Positions 25,137-33,054 of a stretch of 64,000 nucleotides of DNA are shown here, piece by piece. Within the stretch, counting starts at the first letter, position 1. Every line of letters begins with the position of its first letter. The translations under genes were made by a program, and so were the position numbers. Origin of the DNA: an uncultured Poribacteria bacterium (lineage in GTDB: Bacteria; Poribacteria; WGA-4E; WGA-3G); assembly GCA_951828385.1 (NCBI GenBank), contig OX639973.1, forward strand, positions 4,889,200 through 4,953,199, given 5' to 3'. The notes under the pieces are model-generated. The model did not search any database and had not been told where the DNA came from. It saw only the letters and a program-made list of their open reading frames with translations.

Positions 25137-25685
25137 TTATGATGCCAACTTTTTAATAGCAAGTTTCGGTTTGCAAGCGGCACCGAAAAAGGATAATAAT
25201 TTCTGTTTGAAATCTATTGCAGATAGATATTCCCATTTTTCCAAAAATGTTTTGTAATCCGCGTTTCGGGTTTCTCTTGTCTGAGCAGTGAGTTTAGCAA
25301 TACCTGATGTCACAGTCTCGTGTCCCGGTTGCATCCCATAATCGGTTAGGACCTCTAAGACGACATCACAGTCGTGGATGTCGCCGAGTATCTCTTGCAA
25401 ATCGACAATTACCCCGAGGAATTCAGCAAAACCTTTGTCGTCCACCGCAGTAACTTCTCTGGAATCCTTTTTTGGAGACCCGTAAGCGACACGAAAAAGT
25501 TCCATCGTATACCGGAGACGTTTAATCGAAATTCGCATATTATGAAGTTCTTCGCGCCGTGCTGCGTCCCGAATGAACGGTTCCCATGTGTAAACCTCTT
25601 CAACCTTCTGTGGAAGAATAATATGTGCGTTTTCGCGGTAGCTGTATAGCGGTTTAACGCCGGTGATTTTATGTGCTTTCGCCAT
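25137..25685 (-). CDS. Second half of a split CHAD domain
   Basis: 182 residues from the ATG at 25685, which has AGGA eight bases before it. HNMRISIKRLRYTMELF is the basic histidine-arginine helix of the second CHAD four-helix bundle, and LQEILGDIHDCDVV is its usual companion. The first bundle is encoded by the gene just upstream, 23 bases away. CHAD proteins bind polyphosphate through these conserved basic residues. The usual arrangement is a single chain; here the two bundles come from two cistrons and would have to pair. Confidence 0.78.
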   Translation of the reverse strand: MAKAHKITGVKPLYSYRENAHIILPQKVEEVYTWEPFIRDAARREELHNMRISIKRLRYTMELFRVAYGSPKKDSREVTAVDDKGFAEFLGVIVDLQEILGDIHDCDVVLEVLTDYGMQPGHETVTSGIAKLTAQTRETRNADYKTFLEKWEYLSAIDFKQKLLSFFGAACKPKLAIKKLAS

Positions 25686-25708
25686 TTTTTTTCCTAAACA
25701 GAGCAATG

Positions 25709-26302
25709 CTAACATCCTTCATCGGAGTTACAAGCCCCTCCTACAAAGAATTCCAAAAACTCGGTTTCAAAATCGGTCTCTTCAAGTTTCGCGAAAAGTG
25801 TTAGCATCGGTTTTCGAGCGTTTTCGTGTTCTTGCTGTAAATGTTCTATTAACCCACGGATATCTGCTTGTTCGGCTTCAGGTAAAGTGACGAATTCTTT
25901 TTTAAATCGGGCGATAAGGACATCCAAATCACGTACGGCTCCCAATGTTCGGGTTATCGATTTTACTTGTTTATAGTGTTTATTAAACGCCTTCTCAGGA
26001 AAACAGTCAACGAAATTGTCCAGTGCGGCACGCAAGCGACGCGAGGTGACGCGCATCTCATGGACAAATTCAATATCGTTACCCGCCTTGGCACCTTCTT
26101 TATAGGACATCATTTGATGAAAATAGTTAACAATGATCCGCCGCGCGCAAACTTCCAGCGTTTCATCGGGTGAGATATTCTCGGTTTTCGGTGCTGTGGT
26201 TTCCATTGTCCTATGCTTCCGCGGCTCCGCTAAAAAAGGAAAGTCTTCGCCAATAAACAGTTCATCGACATCGTGTGTGGTTATAATTGTTTGCCCCTGC
26301 AT
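25709..26302 (-). CDS. First half of a split CHAD domain
   Basis: 197 residues. Start at 26302 chosen because it overlaps the aroC stop as TGATG; the alternative ATG is at 26206. After a variable N-terminus, residues 65-190 hold the first CHAD bundle: VHEMRVTSRRLRAALDNF followed by LGAVRDLDVLIARFKKE, the typical HxMR...RR and RDLDV motifs. It ends with a Cys-containing tail (GGACNSDEGC). No CYTH domain is fused. It forms an operon with aroC and the second CHAD half; the link between chorismate synthesis and polyphosphate binding is probably only positional. Confidence 0.8.
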   Translation of the reverse strand: MQGQTIITTHDVDELFIGEDFPFLAEPRKHRTMETTAPKTENISPDETLEVCARRIIVNYFHQMMSYKEGAKAGNDIEFVHEMRVTSRRLRAALDNFVDCFPEKAFNKHYKQVKSITRTLGAVRDLDVLIARFKKEFVTLPEAEQADIRGLIEHLQQEHENARKPMLTLFAKLEETDFETEFLEFFVGGACNSDEGC

Positions 26303-27387
26303 CAAGATTTCGCACGGTGGCGGAGCAGATGATCTGTGAGGACAAGTGCCGCCATCGCCTCCACAATTGCAGGCGCACGCACTAACACACACGGATCGTG
26401 CCGTCCGCTTGCCTCTAACGTTACCGCGTTTCCGTCTATATCAACCGTCTGTTGCGGCTTGCCGATCGTTGCTGTCGGTTTGAAGGCGATTTGGAAGACG
26501 ATATTTTCGCCGTTTGAGATACCGCCTTGTGTGCCACCGGAATTGTTCGTGCGCGTCCGAATTCGCCCCGCCGCGTCGCTTTTTTCTACATAAAATGCAT
26601 CGTTGTGTTCGGAACCCGTCATCGTAATCCCGTCAAACCCCGATCCGATTTGGAAACCCATTGTCGCGGGCAGGGACATCATCGCTTTCGCCAAATCCGC
26701 TTTGAGTTTATCAAAAACTGGCTCGCCGAGCCCAACAGGGACGTTACGCGCAACCGATTCAATGATACCGCCAAGAGAATCTCGGTCCCGCCGCGCCTGA
26801 TCAATGCGTTCCGCCATTTTTGGACTCACAATCGGGTCAGGACACCGCACAAGACTTTCTTCTATCTGTTCGAGCGTCACTGTGTCTGTGTTCACTTCGG
26901 CTGATAGTGTATGAATCTGTTTGACATAAGCGAGGGTCTCAGTTCCAGCGTTCTCGCGTAAAATTTGCTTCGCAATCGCACCCCCAGCGACGCGGCCGAT
27001 GGTCTCCCGCGCACTCGCCCTACCACCGCCCTGCCAGTTTCGGATACCGTACTTCTGTTGATACGTGAAATCGGCATGTGACGGACGATAAAGGTCTTTC
27101 AGATGGTCGTAGGCTGAAGGACGAGCATCCTTATTCCATACCAGCATGGAGATAGGCGTTCCGAGTGTTTTGCCTTCAAAGACCCCAGAAAGTATTTCGA
27201 CTTCATCACCTTCTTGACGCTGTGTCGTGAGACGGCTTTGCCCCGGCTTCCGCCGGTCAAGTTCAAATTGTATTGCGGATATATCTACGTCGATTTGCGG
27301 CGGGCAGCCATCAACCACAACGCCGACAGCACCACCGTGCGACTCACCCCAAGTCGTAATCCGAAAAAGATGACCGAACGTATTCAT
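26302..27387 (-). CDS. aroC: Chorismate synthase
   Basis: 361 residues, the normal family length. It converts 5-enolpyruvylshikimate-3-phosphate to chorismate with reduced FMN, the last step of the shikimate pathway in the cytoplasm. All signatures are present: [12 protein letters not shown] at the N-terminus, [10 protein letters not shown]-like [43 protein letters not shown] and the C-terminal [18 protein letters not shown]. It is the first gene of a leftward operon with the two CHAD genes and overlaps the next start by one base. Confidence 0.97.
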   Translation of the reverse strand: MNTFGHLFRITTWGESHGGAVGVVVDGCPPQIDVDISAIQFELDRRKPGQSRLTTQRQEGDEVEILSGVFEGKTLGTPISMLVWNKDARPSAYDHLKDLYRPSHADFTYQQKYGIRNWQGGGRASARETIGRVAGGAIAKQILRENAGTETLAYVKQIHTLSAEVNTDTVTLEQIEESLVRCPDPIVSPKMAERIDQARRDRDSLGGIIESVARNVPVGLGEPVFDKLKADLAKAMMSLPATMGFQIGSGFDGITMTGSEHNDAFYVEKSDAAGRIRTRTNNSGGTQGGISNGENIVFQIAFKPTATIGKPQQTVDIDGNAVTLEASGRHDPCVLVRAPAIVEAMAALVLTDHLLRHRAKS

Positions 27388-27548
27388 TTTTAATTAGATA
27401 GGCACTTTGGAAGCGCGCCTTTTGCTTTTAGAATTGTATATTTTAAACATCTTGTGATACACTATAGCAGATGCTGTCGTAAAAGGCAAGCAATTTTCGG
27501 TGCCGCTCGCAAACCGAAAACTTGCTATTCAAAAGAAGAGGACTTATC

Positions 27549-28241
27549 ATGTCATTTTTTAAACGCTATATTGCCCTGGTTCTGATTTTTATAGGTATTG
27601 TGTTCTTGTGGGATACACTGTTTGTGTATCCGCTCAAAATCTTCGTGGTGTTCATGCATGAAGTGAGTCACGGGCTTGCTGCAATCGTGACCGGCGGTAA
27701 GATCGTCGAAATTCAGATTAACCCACAGCAGGGTGGGCATGCACTTACACAAGGCGGTTCTCGGTTTTGGACGTTGACTGCAGGTTATCTCGGCAGCCTA
27801 CTGTGGGGTGGGCTTATCCTGCTTTTGGCAGCGAGGACGCACCTTGATAAGGCGATTAGCGTGCTTATCGGTTTGGGCATGGTCGCAATCTCTATCGGGT
27901 TCGGCGAAAGCACATTTACCTATCTATTCGGCATAGGCTTCGGAGTTGTGCTGCTCGCTGTCGGGTTTTTTCTACCAGAGGGCGTCAACGATTGGATCCT
28001 ACGCGTCATCGGTGTAACAAGCTGTCTCTACGCGATTCTTGACATCAAGAGCGATATCCTTGACAGATCTCATCTGCGTTCAGATGCACGGATGCTCTCA
28101 GAAGTGACAGGCTTTCCAACGGAGTTCTGGGGCATACTCTGGATTCTCATCGCGATCGGTCTCACGTTATGGTTCCTCTACCTTGCAGGTAAACCCATCA
28201 CAGCCGCTGAACCAACCGCTACCGAAGAAGAAGATCTCTAA
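27549..28241 (+). CDS. M50-type membrane metallopeptidase
   Basis: 230 residues from the ATG after AGAGGAC. Hydrophobic helices throughout; the zinc motif is HEVSH (His37, Glu38, His41) in the second helix, followed by GLAAIVTGGKI. The pattern matches the M50B-like (Spo0M/YfjX-type) site-2-protease relatives that keep HExxH close to the N-terminus. No PDZ domain. A second metal-binding Asp is not obvious, so catalysis is not certain. It stands alone and reads away from aroC. Confidence 0.7.
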   Translation: MSFFKRYIALVLIFIGIVFLWDTLFVYPLKIFVVFMHEVSHGLAAIVTGGKIVEIQINPQQGGHALTQGGSRFWTLTAGYLGSLLWGGLILLLAARTHLDKAISVLIGLGMVAISIGFGESTFTYLFGIGFGVVLLAVGFFLPEGVNDWILRVIGVTSCLYAILDIKSDILDRSHLRSDARMLSEVTGFPTEFWGILWILIAIGLTLWFLYLAGKPITAAEPTATEEEDL

Positions 28242-28281
28242 TTGTGCTATAGAACGCTCACGTCTACTCAGGAATTCCGTA

Positions 28282-28503
28282 TCAACCAAATGGGCTGAAG
28301 TTTTCAGATGACACGCCACTGAAGAAAATAAACCACACACAGAGACCTAATAAAAAAAGCGGAACACAGATAAGCACAATGAGGATGAAAAATCCCCATA
28401 TCCACGAATTTTTGGATTTAGCAATCGTTGCCAGACGTGCAAGTAACATGCCGCCACATATCATAATTATAACAACGAGACCGAATACCGCCATTGTCAG
28501 CAT
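28282..28503 (-). CDS. Small two-helix membrane protein
   Basis: 73 residues from the ATG at 28503, which follows GGAAGGAG. Two membrane helices: MAVFGLVVIIMICGGMLLA and WGFFILIVLICVPLFLLGLC, with a short basic loop (IAKSKNSW). Phospholipase D nuclease N-terminal-like or SHOCT-less membrane stubs look similar, but no family can be assigned. It is divergent from the next gene, whose start lies 46 bases away. Confidence 0.5.
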   Translation of the reverse strand: MLTMAVFGLVVIIMICGGMLLARLATIAKSKNSWIWGFFILIVLICVPLFLLGLCVWFIFFSGVSSENFSPFG

Positions 28504-28548
28504 TTTTGTTATCTCCTTCCAAGCGTCTAACTTGCAACCCTCGCTAAT

Positions 28549-30498
28549 ATGAGACACCCTTCAAAAAGTCCCATCACCCTACGCGCAACGCTGATCGGCA
28601 TCATCCTCATACCCTTTAATAGTTACTGGGTGCTACATCTCAGTTATATCTGGGATTCCAACCGTCCCACGAGTTTGGCGTTGCTGTTCAATGTGTTGTT
28701 TACCTTGCTTGTGCTTATTGGTGTCGGTGCGATACTCAGGCGTTTGCGTCCCACATTGGCGTTCACGCAGAGCGAATTGCTAACGATCTATGCGATGCTC
28801 TGCCAAGCCTCTGTTTTCGCTGGGCGCGATATGTTACAAGTCTTAGTGCCATTGATGGGCAACGGCTTTTGGTACGCGACAACCGAAAACGAATGGGCAC
28901 AACTCTTTCATCAGCATCTCCCCGAATGGCTTGTCGTCGGAAAGCAAGAGGTGTTACGCGGTTTCTATGAAGGTGAATCCACGCTCTATCTTCAGACACA
29001 CCTCCAAGCATGGCTGCTGCCGACGCTGATCTGGGTCGGTTTCTGCCTCGTCATCGGCGTAACAATGCTCTGCCTGAATGTACTTTTACGCAAACAGTGG
29101 CAGGAGCACGAGCGACTTACCTACCCCATCGCGCAACTCCCTTATGAAATTACACGCGCAGCAGTGAATGTCGGCAATCTCCGAACCGCGCCGCATCTGT
29201 TTTTTAATCGACGGATGATGGTTGTCGGTTTAAGCATCGCCGCTCTCCTAAACCTGCTCTATAGTTTACACCAGATTGACCCTGTTTTTCCAACAATTCC
29301 GCTCTATCGCGGGTTTCGACTTCCCGACAAACCGTGGAGCGCGATGAATAACCCCGGCTTCCGTATCAGTTTCTTCCCGTTTGCTATCGGAGTCGGTTTC
29401 CTAATACCGCTTGATTTAGGGTTCTCTTGCTGGTTTTTTCATCTGTTTTGGCACTTTCAAAGGATTATTGGCGAGAGTTTCGGGTGGCGCGGCGCTATCG
29501 GATTTCCGAAAGAGATGGCACAAATTCGGGGTGTGTGGATGGCTCTATTTCTCTGGACACTATGGATGGGACGCGCACATGTCAAGGTAGTGCTGCGAAC
29601 CGTTTTCGGTAGGGGCGGGGTTACACCGCCCCTACGACACGATGAAGGTGAAGCGTTGCGTTATCGGACAGCGACAATTGGAGTAATCATCGGATTTATT
29701 TTGATTCTGGCGTTCTGCATCAAGGCAGGGATGTCCGTCTGGTTTGCATTCCTATTTTTCGCGCTCTATTTCGCGATGTCGGTGACAATCACTCGTATCC
29801 GTGCGGAACTCGGTCCGCCCGCACACGACCTTTACAACGCCGGTCCTGATCTGCTCCTAACAGATGCACTCGGCACACGCCGCATCGGCAACCGGAACCT
29901 CTCGGTCATGTCGCTTTTCTTTTGGATAAACCACCTTTCTTACCGCGCGCACCCGATGCCGCATCAGTTGGAGGGGTTGAAACTCGCGCATCAAACCCGT
30001 TTCAATCCGACCCAACTGCTCTGGGTATTAGCGATTGCTATTTTCGTAGGGGCACTCTCCGCTGCGTGGGGACACTTACATCTTTCCTACCAAGTCGGCT
30101 TAGAACAAGCGCGTTCGTGGTATGCCCGCGCTGCTTTCAACAGGCTTGCGGGGTGGCTCTATAACCCCAGTGAAACGAGCATCAGTGGTATGCTCTATAC
30201 CACTGGTGGATTTGCTTTTGCTGTGAGTCTCCTGCTCTTACGATGGCGGTTCATTCAGTGGCCCCTACATCCTGTCGGATATGTCGTTTCAAGCTGGTGG
30301 ACCTTTACTGGGTTGTGGTTCCCGCTTTTAATCAGTTGGACAATCAAACGGGTTCTACTCTCAACAGGGGGTGTGCGCTTATACCGCCGTTCAATCCCAT
30401 TTTTCATCGGGTTGGTTATCGGTGATGTGATTGTTGCGTCCATAATAAGCATTTTGGGATTGATTTTTGATTTCCGCGTTGTTTACCTGAGCTGGTAA
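28549..30498 (+). CDS. Polytopic membrane protein (DUF6785/DUF6784-like)
   Basis: 649 residues with about a dozen hydrophobic helices spread along the chain. The soluble stretches carry family-like motifs: RDMLQVLVPLMG, WQEHERLTYPIAQLP, FRLPDKPWSAMNNPGFRISF, ITRIRAELGPPAHDLYNAGP and MPHQLEGLKLA. I believe such proteins are annotated as DUF6785 and DUF6784 in Poribacteria, Planctomycetes and relatives, with unknown function and an oligopeptide-transporter-like fold suspected; this is from memory. A hairpin repeat is inserted in frame in a loop (29609-29635). The CDS begins within the leader of the small divergent gene. Confidence 0.65.
   Translation: MRHPSKSPITLRATLIGIILIPFNSYWVLHLSYIWDSNRPTSLALLFNVLFTLLVLIGVGAILRRLRPTLAFTQSELLTIYAMLCQASVFAGRDMLQVLVPLMGNGFWYATTENEWAQLFHQHLPEWLVVGKQEVLRGFYEGESTLYLQTHLQAWLLPTLIWVGFCLVIGVTMLCLNVLLRKQWQEHERLTYPIAQLPYEITRAAVNVGNLRTAPHLFFNRRMMVVGLSIAALLNLLYSLHQIDPVFPTIPLYRGFRLPDKPWSAMNNPGFRISFFPFAIGVGFLIPLDLGFSCWFFHLFWHFQRIIGESFGWRGAIGFPKEMAQIRGVWMALFLWTLWMGRAHVKVVLRTVFGRGGVTPPLRHDEGEALRYRTATIGVIIGFILILAFCIKAGMSVWFAFLFFALYFAMSVTITRIRAELGPPAHDLYNAGPDLLLTDALGTRRIGNRNLSVMSLFFWINHLSYRAHPMPHQLEGLKLAHQTRFNPTQLLWVLAIAIFVGALSAAWGHLHLSYQVGLEQARSWYARAAFNRLAGWLYNPSETSISGMLYTTGGFAFAVSLLLLRWRFIQWPLHPVGYVVSSWWTFTGLWFPLLISWTIKRVLLSTGGVRLYRRSIPFFIGLVIGDVIVASIISILGLIFDFRVVYLSW
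29609..29635. repeat. Palindromic repeat inserted in a coding sequence
   Basis: GTAGGGGCGG-GGTTACA-CCGCCCCTAC is a perfect 10-bp hairpin inside the membrane-protein gene, in frame, encoding GRGGVTPPLR in a soluble loop. Its layout (GTAGG...CCTAC, seven-base loop) resembles the free-standing hairpins elsewhere in the window. Confidence 0.7.
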
Positions 30499-30587
30499 CC
30501 CTTCTCGCTGATAGAATAGAAAAAATCACTTGACATCCGAGGTATATTGCTGCTAAATTTTCTATGCAGGACTGAAGGGATGCTTTT

Positions 30588-30713
30588 TATAATGAATCCG
30601 AAAAATAAATAGACATCTTTGTAGCATAACCTGTTAGGTTGTGCCAGTCTGAATGCCTGTTATAGGCATTCAGACTGTTTGAGTGTGCCCAATTAATTAT
30701 AGATTTTACTGTA
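30588..30713. mobile_element. MITE, second copy
   Basis: Same 120-bp element as at 3398-3523, with about 85-90 percent identity by eye. Its ends are TATAATGAATCC on the left and TACAGTAAAATC as the complement of the right end. The heart contains GTAGCATAACCTGTTAGGTTG and the GTCTGAATGCC hairpin. In the remaining spacer 30499-30753 I see nothing else except the ribosome site of the next gene. Confidence 0.72.
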
Positions 30714-30753
30714 ACATACTTCAAATAAAGTACCATCTGAAGGAGCGTGTGCT

Positions 30754-30999
30754 ATGAAACGGCACCATATTGTTGGTATTATTGCAGGAATATGTGGGAT
30801 AGGTTTGACAGTACGCCATGCCCTATCGGCAGATATCATCGAAGCACTCATAACGTTCACCCTGTTCTCTTTTTTAACCATTTCAACCTTTTTTAAGGAT
30901 AGATTGCCACCAAGATGGGACCACCAGATATGGCCATTCTGGATATGTGTTATTGTAGTCTGCCTCATATTGCTTGAACTGGCTGATTATCTTCTCTAA
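30754..30999 (+). CDS. Small membrane protein
   Basis: 81 residues after GAAGGAG. Three hydrophobic segments: IVGIIAGICGIGLTV, IIEALITFTLFSFLTISTFF and WPFWICVIVVCLILLELADY. No family was recognised. It lies 29 bases before pyrD and could be co-transcribed with it. Confidence 0.55.
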   Translation: MKRHHIVGIIAGICGIGLTVRHALSADIIEALITFTLFSFLTISTFFKDRLPPRWDHQIWPFWICVIVVCLILLELADYLL

Positions 31000-31028
31000 A
31001 GCAGCAAGACCACTGTCATTTATATAAA

Positions 31029-31958
31029 ATGGATACAACAGACTTATCACTCAGTGTGAATATCGGCGGGATACAGATGCGGAACCCCGTCATGACGGCA
31101 TCTGGCACATTCGGCTACGGCTCTGAATACGCCGATTTCGTGGACCTGAATCGGCTCGGCGCGGTGGTCGTTAAAGGCGTTACGAGTGTGCCGTGGCCCG
31201 GCAACCCGATGCAGCGCATCATGGAAACGCCCTCCGGTATGCTCAATGCGATTGGGCTACAGAACGTCGGCGTAGACGGCTTTATTTCACAGAAACTTCC
31301 GTACTTACGCGATTTTGATGTACCGGTCATCGTTAACGTCTGCGGCAAAACCGTTGAAGAATACTTGACGGTCGTTGAGAAGCTAAATACAGCAGAGGGT
31401 GTTGCGGGTGTAGAACTCAATATTTCCTGCCCAAACCTGGATTGCGGCGGTATGAGTTTCGGTGTTGACGCAACGTTGGCGCATCAACTTGTCAAAGAAG
31501 TCCGTTCAGAAACGCGTTTACCGCTACTGGTGAAACTATCCCCAAACGTCACAGATATTACCGTAATCGCACACGCCGTTGAAGATGCCGGGGCGAACGC
31601 ACTCTCTGCCATCAATACACTTCTCGGTATGGCGATTAATGCGGAAACGCGGAAACCAGAACTCGCAAACGTTACAGGCGGTCTCTCTGGTCCTGCGATA
31701 AAACCAGTAGCACTGCGATTGGTCTGGGAGGTCTACAAAAGTGTCTCTATCCCAATTGTCGGAATGGGAGGCATTATGACTGCGACAGATGCTATAGAAT
31801 TTTTCATCGCCGGAGCATCCGCTATAGCGGTCGGGACAGCAAACTTCGTCAATCCACAAGCATCAATGGAAGTCGTAAAAGGCATACATGCCTATCTCAA
31901 TCAAGCAAATATGAAGTCGGTTAAAGAATTGATCGGAAGTCTGAAGGTTGATTCATAA
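31029..31958 (+). CDS. pyrD: Dihydroorotate dehydrogenase, class 1B type
   Basis: 309 residues. It oxidises dihydroorotate to orotate in pyrimidine synthesis. Close to Bacillus PyrD in layout: NPVMTASGTFGYGSEYADF, MLNAIGLQNVG, the catalytic-cysteine stretch VELNISCPN, VKLSPNVTDI, INTLLGMAI, GGLSGPAIKPVALR and the FMN-binding end VGMGGI...ASAIAVGTAN. Class 1B enzymes work with an iron-sulfur partner, PyrK, which is not in the window. pyrB follows 1.1 kb downstream, after an intruding gene. Confidence 0.93.
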   Translation: MDTTDLSLSVNIGGIQMRNPVMTASGTFGYGSEYADFVDLNRLGAVVVKGVTSVPWPGNPMQRIMETPSGMLNAIGLQNVGVDGFISQKLPYLRDFDVPVIVNVCGKTVEEYLTVVEKLNTAEGVAGVELNISCPNLDCGGMSFGVDATLAHQLVKEVRSETRLPLLVKLSPNVTDITVIAHAVEDAGANALSAINTLLGMAINAETRKPELANVTGGLSGPAIKPVALRLVWEVYKSVSIPIVGMGGIMTATDAIEFFIAGASAIAVGTANFVNPQASMEVVKGIHAYLNQANMKSVKELIGSLKVDS

Positions 31959-31973
31959 TTACTGCTGAAAAAA

Positions 31974-32003
31974 TTGATATTTTCTGGCAATCTGGTGTAT
32001 AAT
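31974..32003 (+). promoter_or_regulatory. Promoter placed for a leaderless transcript of the Rpn-like gene
   Basis: TTGATA at 31974-31979, an 18-base spacer and TATAAT at 31998-32003. The ATG at 32010 starts seven bases after the -10 element, exactly where transcription should begin. There is no Shine-Dalgarno sequence before it, so the mRNA is probably leaderless. Confidence 0.65.
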
Positions 32004-32009
32004 AACGAT

Positions 32010-33002
32010 ATGGCACAATACTTTGACAGTGCAGCGAAATATATCATGCTGGAATACTCACAGGAATTCGCAGAATTCATGGTGGGACATTCAAATATCA
32101 CAGTTCTGGAGAAACTCGAAACCGAAGAACCGACACTCAAGACGCATCAAAACGATAGTACGTTGAAAGTGCAGCTCGGCAACGAAACAGTGATACTCCA
32201 TACCGAGGTGCAGACAGATAATAGCAGAAAACCGATGTGGTCCCGCGTTGTGGGATATAACGGTTTTCTCATGAACTTACATGAGATACCCGTCTATTCC
32301 AATGTCCTCTATCTGCACCCGAAGGCAGGTAGAGATGATAAAGGTTATTATGCTTACAAGGGACACGGCTATGAATATACATTGCGCTACAAAGTAATCA
32401 GGTTGATTCAGATAGATGGACAATCTGTTTTGGAAATGCAGGCACCTGGGTTACTGCCTTTCACACCGTTAATGAAACCGCCAGAAGGAATAAATCCGAA
32501 TCACTGGTTGGAAAGATGTGTTGATGTAACGGCGTCGGCGCGCACAGACCAGCATACACGGGATACCTTATTGGCAGCATTAGGTGTTTTTAGCGGTTTG
32601 GTTTACGAACCACAGTTAATTAAACGCCTTTTACCGGAGGGCATCATGCAAGAATCTCCTTTTTTTCAACACTACATCCAAGAGGCAAAAGCAGAGGCTA
32701 AACAAGAAGGTCTTAAAGAAGGTCTCAAAGAAGGCATTGAGCAAGGCATTGAACAAGGCATTGAACAAGGCATTGAACAAGGCATTGAACAAGGCATTGA
32801 ACAAGGCATTGAGCAAGGTGAGAGAAAAGGCATGATCGAAAGCATTATCGTATTGCTTGGGGTGCAATTCAAGACTGATGCAGTTCAAGCCTTAAAGCCA
32901 GCACTTGAATCTATAGACGATTTGCAGGATCTCAAGCGATTGTTACTTACAGTTCCTCAATCTGACAGCCTTGAAGGGTTCATGCAATCTCTCAATAGGT
33001 AG
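32010..33002 (+). CDS. Rpn/PD-(D/E)XK nuclease family protein with EGIEQ tandem repeat
   Basis: 330 residues from the ATG at 32010. The N-terminal 200 residues match the cyanobacterial and poribacterial group of recombination-promoting nuclease (Rpn)/DUF4351-type proteins: YFDSAAKYIML, then LKVQLGNETVILHTEVQTD, where the acidic and Gln-rich strand HTEVQTD corresponds to the ExK-type catalytic core, and SRVVGYNGFLM. The C-terminal helix is a run of GIEQ units coded by a 12-bp repeat, as is common in this family, then a short helical tail. Rpn proteins cut DNA and promote recA-independent recombination, and have been linked to phage defence. It sits between pyrD and pyrB as an apparent insertion. 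Confidence 0.72.
   Translation: MAQYFDSAAKYIMLEYSQEFAEFMVGHSNITVLEKLETEEPTLKTHQNDSTLKVQLGNETVILHTEVQTDNSRKPMWSRVVGYNGFLMNLHEIPVYSNVLYLHPKAGRDDKGYYAYKGHGYEYTLRYKVIRLIQIDGQSVLEMQAPGLLPFTPLMKPPEGINPNHWLERCVDVTASARTDQHTRDTLLAALGVFSGLVYEPQLIKRLLPEGIMQESPFFQHYIQEAKAEAKQEGLKEGLKEGIEQGIEQGIEQGIEQGIEQGIEQGIEQGERKGMIESIIVLLGVQFKTDAVQALKPALESIDDLQDLKRLLLTVPQSDSLEGFMQSLNR
32733..32816 (+). repeat. Seven tandem copies of a 12-bp coding repeat
   Basis: GGCATTGARCAA is repeated seven times, encoding Gly-Ile-Glu-Gln each time in a predicted charged helix. Two less exact units (EGLK) precede it. The length changes by multiples of four residues without shifting the frame, so it can vary by slippage. Confidence 0.9.
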
Positions 33003-33054
33003 AAACTTTAGCCATTCAGAGGATATACTTACAAAATGCGTCCAGAGGAGGAAA

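Noticed and set aside
32733-32816. Possible CRISPR or minisatellite
   Set aside because: It is a 12-bp in-frame coding repeat (GIEQ) inside a clear protein family that commonly has such runs.
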